Assembly (NCBI RefSeq): GCF_000011185.1
Contig: NC_002689.2
Location: forward strand, 806,001-870,000
Reading direction: 5' to 3'
DNA length: 64,000 nucleotides
Source: Thermoplasma volcanium GSS1
GTDB lineage: Archaea; Thermoplasmatota; Thermoplasmata; Thermoplasmatales; Thermoplasmataceae
A program made the translations under genes and the position numbers. The notes under the pieces are model-generated. The model was not told the DNA's origin and made no database searches. It was given only the letters and a program-made list of their open reading frames with translations. Positions 28,091 through 35,664 of the stretch are shown one piece after another; the stretch's first letter is position 1, and the number at the start of each line of letters is the position of its first letter.

Positions 28091-29692
28091 TTAAACTTCT
28101 TCTTCAGCTCTTCGGGATCTACGCTTATTCTCTTTGCTTGGTGCCCCATATCCTGATCCTCCAGGTGTCATAGCTATCACTTCATCATTCTCATTCAGTT
28201 CCACAATGCACTTGCTAGGGCACTTCACTCTTTTGCCATCAGAATGCACAATAAATAAAGCCCCGGTCTTTCCGGTTCCACCGCCCATAAGTGCATATGG
28301 AGGTATCTTGAACCTATCTGCTATGACAGAAAGCGTGGAGGGTTTTAGCACTCTGAATGATCTTATTATGCCGTCACCGCCTTTCATCAGCCCCTTTCCC
28401 CCGCTACCTCTCCTGAGGGTATATGATGTGAAGAACAGGGGATACTCACGTTCAGCCACTTCTATTGGCGTATTGAGAGTATTGGTCATGTTACTGTGAA
28501 CACCTGAAACTCCAGGACGAATCCTGCTTGCACCATTACCTCCCCCAATTGTTTCATAGTATGTCCAGTATGTCCCATTCCCTCTGTCCCCGCCCAGCAT
28601 TATGTTAAACATGGTACCGGAAGAAGCGGAAGGAATAGCTCCAGGTATGCAATCACTGAGGGCATGAAGTACAACGTCAGCAATTCTCTGTGTTGTTTCG
28701 ACATTGCCTCCAGAAACAGGATGTGGTCTATCAGGATTCAATAGTGACCCCTGATCCGCCCTGACATCTATCATTGAATAGAACCCCTCATTGGTAGGAA
28801 CATCAATATCCAATGCACTTCGAATTGCGAATGCGGTGGCAGAAAATGTGACGCCGGGAACTGCATTAATAGGATATTCTAATTGCGGAGAGGTACCAGA
28901 AAAATCAACCAGAATTCCATTATTCTTGACTTCCAGTGCAGCCTTTATCACAGCAGTTCCATAATCTGTCTCAAGGTAGTCCTCAGAATAGAATTTCCCC
29001 TTCTTCCATCCTGAGATCGCAAATATTGCAATGTCCCTTGAACCCTTTATCAGCTGGTTCCAGGAAGAGATTGTATCTTCGGGGCCGAATCTCTCAAAAA
29101 TTTCTCTTACCCTTGATATACCTCTCTTGTTTGCTGCTATTTGGGCATTGATATCCCCATTCGCAGTGTCGGGGTCCTTGAAGTTATTCACTATAAATGA
29201 AAAGACATCAGGATCCAATATTCCTTTTTTCAAGAGCCGTACAGGAGGTATGATGAGCCCCTCCTGAAACAAATTCTTGGCGTGAGGATTAAGGCTTCCA
29301 AAAACAGGACCGCCAACGTCAACATTATGCGCTTTATTTATGACGTAAGCCAATAGTTTTCCCTCATAATATACCGGTGCCATCAGGGTTACATCATTCA
29401 GGTGGGTTCCAGAAATATATGGATCATTGGTTATTAGCATATCGCCATCTTCCAGGATCAAATTATGAGCCTGCAGCCAGGACATTATATTCCTTGCTCC
29501 AACTCGGAATGACCCCAGATGTACGGGTATGTGCTCGGCTTGGGCGACAATTCTACCATCACTGTCAAGCACTGCGCAGCTGTGATCCATCCGTTCTCTT
29601 ATGTTGGGGGATATTGCTGATCTTTTCAGTGCTGCCCCCATTTCCTCAGCAACATACTGGGTAGCCTTTGATATTATCTCACTCTCAGCCAT
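28091..29692 (-). CDS. hyuB: Hydantoinase B / acetone carboxylase-type subunit
   Basis: 533 residues of the HyuB family. Landmarks are RMDHSCAVLDSDGRIVAQAEHIPVHLGS near the N-terminus, DGDMLITNDPYISGTHLNDVTLMAPVY, and GGNVETTQRIADVVLHAL. With HyuA it forms an ATP-dependent amidohydrolase (N-methylhydantoinase, 5-oxoprolinase) or a ketone carboxylase. Sequence alone does not choose among these. Its start is one base from the hyuA stop, so the pair is co-translated. The MFS gene downstream is convergent. The cluster lies next to a decayed transposase, which fits an acquired module. Confidence 0.9.
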   Translation of the reverse strand: MAESEIISKATQYVAEEMGAALKRSAISPNIRERMDHSCAVLDSDGRIVAQAEHIPVHLGSFRVGARNIMSWLQAHNLILEDGDMLITNDPYISGTHLNDVTLMAPVYYEGKLLAYVINKAHNVDVGGPVFGSLNPHAKNLFQEGLIIPPVRLLKKGILDPDVFSFIVNNFKDPDTANGDINAQIAANKRGISRVREIFERFGPEDTISSWNQLIKGSRDIAIFAISGWKKGKFYSEDYLETDYGTAVIKAALEVKNNGILVDFSGTSPQLEYPINAVPGVTFSATAFAIRSALDIDVPTNEGFYSMIDVRADQGSLLNPDRPHPVSGGNVETTQRIADVVLHALSDCIPGAIPSASSGTMFNIMLGGDRGNGTYWTYYETIGGGNGASRIRPGVSGVHSNMTNTLNTPIEVAEREYPLFFTSYTLRRGSGGKGLMKGGDGIIRSFRVLKPSTLSVIADRFKIPPYALMGGGTGKTGALFIVHSDGKRVKCPSKCIVELNENDEVIAMTPGGSGYGAPSKENKRRSRRAEEEV

Positions 29693-29693
29693 T

Positions 29694-31664
29694 TCAGATC
29701 ACCTCCATGTCGAGTTCTCCATAGGATCCAACCTTAGCTTTCCAGTTGGGGGGGATGTATGTTGTTGATCCTTCCTCGTCAACTGCAGCAGGGCCTGAAA
29801 TCACGTCGCCGGGACTAAGAGTGGATCTCTGATAAACATCCACTTCCTTCCACTCATTATCGATCATCATATTTCTCGTACCATACGTCTTCTGAGATCT
29901 TTCAATAAGGCTCCAATCTGGCTTTTTACGGTTCAATACTGCAAAAACACGGATTGCGACTATTTCAATTTCCCTTCTGAGATTGAAACCATACGCCTCG
30001 AAGTGGAGCTTTTCAAAATCACTCTCTATGACACGTTTATCAGGCACAGTTACCGGAACTGTTAACTCAGATCCCTGGCCCACGTAACGGCAGTCTGCAT
30101 ACATTGAAAATTTCGCATCTCCATGCTTTGCTGACAAAATGGATTTAAGTTCTTCAAAATCATCCTCAAGGTTTTTAGGATAAGCTTTTCTTGCTTCATA
30201 TTTCCAATCAGAAAACAATAATCCCAGTGCACTAAAAACTCCAGGGTTGGGAGGGATAATTACACGTTTAATATTAACCTCCGAAGCTACTCTTGCAGCG
30301 TGCTGTGGTCCTGCACCTCCGAAACCCATGAGCACAAAGCTTTCTGGATCGAGACCCCTCTCTACAGTAACTAGCCTAATCGCTCTGGCCATTTCTAGGT
30401 CCGCAAGCTTAAGAGCCTTGCTTGCAACCTCATATGGTTCTCCAAGCTTACTCATAGCTTCAATCGCAAGGTCCTTTCTTAGCTTAAAGTCACTCCCGGA
30501 CATTTTTTCATTAATGATTCCAAGTATTAGGTTTGCATCAGTAATTGTGGGTTCTCTTCCCCCTCTGTCATACGAAACTGGACCTGGATCAGAACCTGCA
30601 CTCATGGGACCAATATTAATGGCACCGGATTTATCTTTCCAAACAATGGTTCCTCCACCAGCAGAAACTTCTGCCAGATCTACAAACGGAAAACGTATGG
30701 GGTAACCAGAACCCTTAACAATTCTTCCATGATGAGAGGTCCCCCCAACCTCAAATTCGGAAGTAATCTCAACATTGTTTCCCAATACTGTTCCAGCTTT
30801 GGCGGTGGTGCCACCCATGTCGAAGCTGAGGATATTACTTATTTTGATTTGCCTGGCAAATTCATTAGCAGCTATGACTCCTGCGGCCGGTCCAGATTCA
30901 ATGATTGATACCGGCTTTGACTTAGCTTCTGAAAATGAAACCAAACCTCCCGCACTAGACATGACACTCATTGATGGCTTGTATTTTTCGTAAAGTGAAG
31001 CCTCCAGTTTTCTCAAATACTCAGATACAACAGGAACCAGTGCAGCGTTTACAACAGTAGTTGCAGTTCGTTCATACTCCCTGGGCTCTGGAGCAATTTC
31101 AGATGAGATAGATACATGAGGAAATCTATCTTTAAATAGTTCAAGAATCTGTCTTTCATTGTTGTCATTAATGTATGAATGCAAAAAGGAGACAGCTACA
31201 GACTGAGGTTTCTTTTTTTCTATGAGGTCAGCTAATTTCTTTGCACTTACTTGATCGACCGGCTTAATGATCTCACCATCAACGTTGGTCCTCTCGTCAA
31301 TTTCAAAACGCATGTTCCTGGATACCAGTGCCTTTGGTCTTACAAAGTTTAGGTCATATAACGAAGGGCGATTTTGTCTACCAATTTCAATTATGTCCTT
31401 AAACCCTTTTGTTGTTATCAGGGCAATTTTAGGAAGGTTTAAACCATATTGCCCTAGAAGAGAATTTGTAGCAATCGTCGTCGCATGAACAAATTCATTT
31501 AATTCCGTTAATTTTGCAATCTCTATACCATTTAATACACCTATTTCCGGGTTTCTAGGTGTTGTTGGAACTTTGAATACTTTTTCAATTTTAGAATTTC
31601 TCATGACGACAACATCTGTAAAAGTACCACCAATATCAACGGATATTGATACAGTATCAGGCAT
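29694..31664 (-). CDS. hyuA: Hydantoinase A / acetone carboxylase-type ATPase subunit
   Basis: 656 residues with an actin/Hsp70-type ATPase fold. The first phosphate loop is DIGGTFTDVVV at about 9-19, a second glycine-rich motif is FDMGGTTAKAG, and VLMGFGGAGPQHA lies in the C-terminal half. HyuA activates the substrate with ATP while HyuB carries out cleavage or carboxylation. The length is typical of the HyuA family and shorter than fused 5-oxoprolinases. The substrate is unknown: hydantoin, oxoproline and acetone-type compounds are all possible. The gene is the upstream member of the hyuA-hyuB pair; the remnant of an IS4-type transposase lies immediately upstream. Confidence 0.9.
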   Translation of the reverse strand: MPDTVSISVDIGGTFTDVVVMRNSKIEKVFKVPTTPRNPEIGVLNGIEIAKLTELNEFVHATTIATNSLLGQYGLNLPKIALITTKGFKDIIEIGRQNRPSLYDLNFVRPKALVSRNMRFEIDERTNVDGEIIKPVDQVSAKKLADLIEKKKPQSVAVSFLHSYINDNNERQILELFKDRFPHVSISSEIAPEPREYERTATTVVNAALVPVVSEYLRKLEASLYEKYKPSMSVMSSAGGLVSFSEAKSKPVSIIESGPAAGVIAANEFARQIKISNILSFDMGGTTAKAGTVLGNNVEITSEFEVGGTSHHGRIVKGSGYPIRFPFVDLAEVSAGGGTIVWKDKSGAINIGPMSAGSDPGPVSYDRGGREPTITDANLILGIINEKMSGSDFKLRKDLAIEAMSKLGEPYEVASKALKLADLEMARAIRLVTVERGLDPESFVLMGFGGAGPQHAARVASEVNIKRVIIPPNPGVFSALGLLFSDWKYEARKAYPKNLEDDFEELKSILSAKHGDAKFSMYADCRYVGQGSELTVPVTVPDKRVIESDFEKLHFEAYGFNLRREIEIVAIRVFAVLNRKKPDWSLIERSQKTYGTRNMMIDNEWKEVDVYQRSTLSPGDVISGPAAVDEEGSTTYIPPNWKAKVGSYGELDMEVI

Positions 31665-31742
31665 ATATTACCGAACCACTTTCCGATTCTTAAATTTTTG
31701 TACAACAGCGTCATATTTATTCCACATCGTAATTAATAACAC

Positions 31743-32400
31743 TTGATCCAGTCCCTCGAAAAGTTCCTTAGGAAACCATGTAAGTATGTTTCCTCCATAA
31801 CTGAGGTTGATTTCCGTTCCAAGGAATTAAATCTCTTCAGGCATGCAGTTATGCTTGTGGAATCGGCCATATCCTATAAAGATCTAACAGATATATTTAT
31901 GGACAGCGTTGTCAGCAGATCACAGCTGCCAAAGCTTGATACTTGTGCATCTATACATTATGGAGCATAATTATTCCTGTACTGGATATCCCTCAGCAAT
32001 AACAGAGATATATTTTACCCACACCATGGTGAATGGATCAGGGAAGTACAGAAACCAGAGAACGGCATAGAGGCACATGAGACGGTATTTGTTTAGCTGC
32101 TAACTGTTCTCATGGAATCCATGATGACACCTGCAAATTTCAATGATTCCCCGGAGATCGATGACCTGCTGTCAGGAATTGATCCTGATACAGTGAAACA
32201 TTCCATAATGTATTTGGTCTTGGATATTTTGATCTTGACAGTCTCATTGGCCTGAAGGAAAATGTCGTAAGATTCGTTACAAGGATAAAGAAGAATGCAT
32301 AATGCATCGTAATTAAGAAGTATGAACATTCCAGCATCATCAGATTTAGGAATGGCCTTGTCTTAAGGCATTGTGAGCATGGAAATCGGCGGTAAACAGA
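31743..32400 (+). pseudogene. Decayed IS4-type transposase
   Basis: Pieces of one transposase can be read in order but are broken by stops and frame changes. An N-terminal 75-residue piece begins MIQSLEKFLRKP (31743-31970). A central piece runs from about 32112 with TPANFNDSPEIDDLLSGIDP. A later piece at 32207-32302 reads NVFGLGYFDLDSLIGLKENV and then RFVTRIKKNA before a stop. In the same frame after that stop comes VIKKYEHSSIIRFRNG. The pattern (F-D-R-G-Y-like core, then RFVTRIKKNA) is typical of IS4-family transposases. The catalytic Asp of the core appears changed to Gly. I found no clear terminal inverted repeats. Confidence 0.7.
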
Positions 32401-32587
32401 GGGATTATCTACCCGACATACTGGAATTCCGAACGTTTACATCCACTTGATATATTCCCGGAGGTAGAACATTGATATTGTTATTGCATATTGATCTCCA
32501 TACCTTAATTAAAAAACGTTTAGGTCTGGCATCGATATCTTCGCACTAGTTATTGCAAATATATTTGGCATATGCTACTGCTTACTT

Positions 32588-33460
32588 TTAAATCTTTTCA
32601 GATCGTTTCCAATCTGCTACCATTATTCTTTTAATTTTCCTCCTGTCAGATAGGGATCGTATAATTATCCCCACTTCCCGGTTTCTATTAAGGCTCGTAG
32701 ATGTAAAATTCTGTGATCCTATGAAAACGTAATCCTTGAATAATACAGCTTTTGCGTGCATGTATAGTCTATCTGGAGGCATTAGTCTCGCTTTAACACC
32801 TCTCTCCCTCAATTTTTTCATATTGGCTATATCATTTTGAGAGGCAGAAGAAGGTATAACGATCTTCAATTTTCTTCTCCTGCTGGATAACGTTTCTATT
32901 ATTCTTGTATCATCTCCAACTTCTTCGCTTTCTACTAGTTTCGACGTTCTTAAAATATGGAGAATCGTGGATTCAGATCCAGGTGAAATGACAAGTTCTT
33001 TGCATCTAATTCCTGTTTCATTTGAGTTCTCCCAATCCGATATGAAAAGTGACATAAGGCATTTTCTGATTTTACGGTTTTTGCCTATGTAGATGTACTC
33101 TCTATTCCTTGAAAAGGAAGCTTCAGTCATATTTGCGGTTCCAATTTCGAAGTATTTTTCTGATACCATATACTTTGCGTGATCAAAAACATCGCTAGCA
33201 TCGAATCTGGGTGGAGATAATTTGACGCTTGCACAGGTTGACGATAGTTCTTTCACGTCTACTTTTGATTGGCCCATCCCGTACGGCTTCCCGTCAACTA
33301 TTATCCTTACATCGACGCCTCTCTTTTTAGCCTCTCTAATCTCGTTTATGATGCGATCATCATCAATCAAATAAAAATTCATGAAGATCTTCTTCCTAAC
33401 TCGTCTGATAAATTTAATAATGGGAACTATGCCATCTTGAGGTTCAACGTAGATTGTCAT
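32588..33460 (-). CDS. Phospholipase D-family (HKD) protein
   Basis: 290 residues with two PLD-type half-sites. The first is HAKYMVSEKYFEIGTANMT (H94, K96) and the second is HAKAVLFKDYVFIGSQNFTS (H235, K237), each followed by the N and R residues of the family. The acidic residue at the usual HxKx4D position is Glu in the first copy and is shifted by one in the second, so catalysis is probable but not certain. There is no signal peptide or membrane segment. Such small archaeal HKD proteins include nucleases and phospholipid hydrolases; nuclease activity is my guess. It is isolated, between the decayed transposase and a 670-base gene-free stretch. Confidence 0.85.
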   Translation of the reverse strand: MTIYVEPQDGIVPIIKFIRRVRKKIFMNFYLIDDDRIINEIREAKKRGVDVRIIVDGKPYGMGQSKVDVKELSSTCASVKLSPPRFDASDVFDHAKYMVSEKYFEIGTANMTEASFSRNREYIYIGKNRKIRKCLMSLFISDWENSNETGIRCKELVISPGSESTILHILRTSKLVESEEVGDDTRIIETLSSRRRKLKIVIPSSASQNDIANMKKLRERGVKARLMPPDRLYMHAKAVLFKDYVFIGSQNFTSTSLNRNREVGIIIRSLSDRRKIKRIMVADWKRSEKI

Positions 33461-34133
33461 ACGCAGTATGACAATGCACCGCTATTTAAAACCCTATGTT
33501 TCACTGCAAATACAACTAACTTTATTAACAAAAACTCGAAAAACGAAGTCTAGCGTCGATTTACGTTTACATTTCATATTAACAATTCAAATACTTAGGT
33601 TTAACTTACAAGTATTTTTTGCGTATGGAATAAAGTAAAGATTCTAAAATGTTATCTGATATTGAATTTGTCATAGAATATTTTATCAATAGAATTTTAG
33701 GGATAGCCCCGAAGTAGATCTTACCTTTAATCGTATATTAGAATCTATTAGATAATACACCAACTTGCGGCCGAGAACTAGGCAATCAGAATAATACATC
33801 TTCAAGACAGCAAAATTGATTAGAAAAGGGTCATATAGATTTGCCAGCCGTTATGCAAACAAATAAGAACTGAAGGAAATGTTCTAGGAAGAGATAACTG
33901 GAAAATTGCATATAATCTCTGTAGGCTTCTGCATGTAATGATTATCCCCATGATACGCAATAATCAATTATATATGCTATTTTTCATAAAATAATCTTCT
34001 TTTACTTTATAAAGATCCGTTTTTTAGTCCGCACGTCAAGAAGTAAAGCAATCCTGTGTTCTGCTAAGATAGACGATTGCCTTCCTTGAGGCTAAGACTT
34101 AAGCTGCTAAATCAATTCATATTTAGAGTCAAG
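33461..34133. other. Gene-poor AT-rich stretch with a possible hairpin leader
   Basis: No intact gene. At about 33795-33938 a forward frame reads smoothly (KLIRKGSYRFASRYANK, stop, ELKEMF, stop, EEITGKLHIISVGFCM) except for two in-frame stops, which looks like a decayed reading frame of unknown family. At 34005-34014 there is a perfect CTTTATAAAG TATA box. About 26 bases further, 34036-34089 can fold into a stem (TCAAG with CTTGA, then GCAATC with GATTGC). This could be the start of a small RNA or of the leader of the DUF167 gene. Confidence 0.4.
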
Positions 34134-34346
34134 ATGATAATTCACGTCAAGGTTAAACATGGAACGGGCGATATCAAAGAAGTTGCTGAAAGCATCATAA
34201 TATTTACAAGGGAACCTAGAGAAAATGGAAGAGCAAATAACGATATTATCCAACAAATAGCCAGGCACTATGGAGTTAAGCCGTCTCTGGTTAGGATAAT
34301 AAGAGGAAAATATACGACAAATAAAATCATAGAGATAAGAGAATGA
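34134..34346 (+). CDS. Small DUF167/UPF0235-family protein
   Basis: 70 residues from ATG 34134. The sequence MIIHVKVKHGTGDIKE, TREPRENGRANNDIIQQIARHY, then VRIIRGKYTTNKIIEI matches DUF167 (YggU-like): the PRENGRAN motif and the final RGxxxxxKxxxI are diagnostic. The function is unknown. The open frame extends upstream to 34077, but those residues do not resemble the family, so I use the internal ATG. It stands alone between two long gene-free stretches. A TATA box at 34005-34014 would give a leader of about 100 bases containing a hairpin. Confidence 0.8.
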   Translation: MIIHVKVKHGTGDIKEVAESIIIFTREPRENGRANNDIIQQIARHYGVKPSLVRIIRGKYTTNKIIEIRE

Positions 34347-35104
34347 TTTTTCCTTCTGGCAAACATAAAAATCATCAACTAGATCAACGTTATGTAATTT
34401 TAATCTTTGAGTAAACTGGTTTTATTGACATTGTGACTTTATTGTATCTATCTATAATGTAGTCATCTCCATGCATCTGTTTATTAGGTATTTACAAAGA
34501 AATTAAAAATCTAAAGCAATAGGTGAAATCTTATAATTTTTATGTTGGAATGATCTTTTGTAGCACTATTTATGTATTATAGCAAGAAGTACCTCAATAT
34601 TTGGCTATATGGCGAACGGGACAAAAAATGTTAATAGCTTGATAAGTAATTTAATGCTTCATGCCTGAAAAAGTAAACCGCTATGGATGAGGCTGCTTAT
34701 ATGATAACTAGAAAACCTTGCTTTCGATTATAGATTACTCGGCAAGGTGATATATTACTATTGTATGATATAAAAATAAGACAGTACAACATTATGAGAC
34801 GTGTAATAAATCTTTTTGTCAATTATTGCTCGTTAACCAACTAATCTGCATGGAGAAATTAATATTTGTTTATGAAAGCGCAATTGATCGGGTGCAAACC
34901 TTTAAGCTTTAACTTGGGTCGATCAACGATAAGCTTAATAAGAACAAAGGAAAAGTAGTTAATGGAAATCTAGTTGTTTATATTCTCTAAATGGCCATTC
35001 TATCATCAAATGCCTTTCTATCCATTTAAAATAAATGTATTATACGCTATCTTATGATGAAGTTAAAAAAAGTCTTCGATGTTTTATTCCATTTGCATAA
35101 CAAA
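34347..35104. other. Gene-free AT-rich stretch
   Basis: 758 bases in which I see no convincing gene on either strand. Short inverted repeats are present: ACCTTGC near 34714 with GCAAGGT near 34742, and TTGATCG near 34885 with CGATCAA near 34920. Neither has other marks of a known RNA. Very short frames such as one at about 34572 (20 codons) have no family resemblance. Confidence 0.5.
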
Positions 35105-35178
35105 TGGGGATGACCGGGTTTGAACCGATGACCACCTGGTTATGAGCCAGGCGCTCTGCCTAGCTGAGCTACATCCCC
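35105..35178 (-). tRNA. tRNA with CAU anticodon (tRNA-Met elongator or tRNA-Ile2)
   Basis: The reverse strand folds into a standard cloverleaf: acceptor GGGGATG/CATCCCC, D arm GCTC/GAGC, anticodon stem CCTGG/CCAGG with loop CTCATAA (anticodon CAU), variable loop TGGTC, T stem ATCGG/CCGGT with loop TTCAAAC, discriminator A at 35105. No CCA is encoded and there is no intron. It lacks the three consecutive G:C pairs next to the anticodon and the A1:U72 pair expected of an archaeal initiator, so it is an elongator Met tRNA or the lysidine/agmatidine-type Ile2. Sequence alone does not decide. It starts one base after the upstream tRNA-Asn. Confidence 0.93.
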
Positions 35179-35179
35179 A

Positions 35180-35252
35180 CGCCGCTGATCGGTCTCGAAC
35201 CGATGACCGCTCGGTTAACAGCCGAGTGCTCTACCAACTGAGCTACAGCGGC
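35180..35252 (-). tRNA. tRNA-Asn (GUU)
   Basis: The reverse strand gives a clean cloverleaf: acceptor GCCGCTG/CAGCGGC, D arm GCTC/GAGC, anticodon stem CTCGG/CCGAG with loop CTGTTAA (anticodon GUU), T stem ATCGG/CCGAT with loop TTCGAGA, discriminator G at 35180, which is usual for archaeal tRNA-Asn. No CCA is encoded and no intron is present. It is the upstream member of a two-tRNA transcript; the next tRNA begins after a single base. A TATA-like gttaataag on the reverse strand near 35277-35285 is the likely promoter. Confidence 0.95.
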
Positions 35253-35664
35253 ACTAAATCCGATAGAGCTAATTTCTTATTAACTTTTTCGCAGGTCTGA
35301 GCATAAGGATCTGCGTTATATTTTGGTCTTATGGGCTGTTAACCTTATCTTTTTGCTTGATTACATTGTTGTTTAAAAATCTTTCAAACGTCTTTGGATA
35401 ACTACTTATCAGGATCGGATCGCCCTGTATCATGCTCAGTCTCTTTTTTAGCTTTCAAAATTAAATGAATCTTCGTACGACAGACTGTTATTGAATAAAT
35501 ATCCACACAAGTAATAAATAAGGCTTCCTTACTAACAAGACCACCGAAAATTGCCTTGTATGAGGTTTAAATTATATTGACATGCCTATCTAAATTTCTT
35601 GTTTTTTATATAAAAACTATCTACGCAAGCCTAAGGCTTTTATAAGCTTGCAATATCGTGGAAC
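35253..35664. other. Gene-free stretch between tRNA-Asn and hel308
   Basis: 412 bases with no plausible gene. It holds the presumed reverse-strand promoter of the tRNA pair (about 35274-35286) and, at the other end, a TATA element at 35636-35647 (gcttttataagc) about 24 bases before the hel308 GTG. A short dyad, CGCAG at about 35291 with CTGCG at about 35312, is present but not assignable. Confidence 0.5.
35636..35647 (+). promoter_or_regulatory. TATA element of hel308
   Basis: The sequence gcttttataagc is itself nearly palindromic and is centred 24 bases before the GTG start at 35665. It is the only good TATA candidate in the 100 bases upstream of hel308. Confidence 0.5.

Noticed and set aside
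29031-29267. 78-codon forward frame inside hyuB
   Set aside because: Antisense shadow of hyuB with no independent support.
33269-33553. 94-codon forward frame across the PLD gene start
   Set aside because: Mostly antisense to the PLD-family gene; the remainder is AT-rich with no recognisable protein.
35058-35070. Possible repeat shared with 49182-49198 (atgaagttaaaaaa)
   Set aside because: Only about 14 A/T-rich bases match, expected by chance in gene-poor sequence.
34347-35104. Possible RNase P, SRP or CRISPR sequence in the long gap
   Set aside because: No repeated spacer pattern and none of the conserved cores of these RNAs can be read on either strand; only short unassignable dyads.
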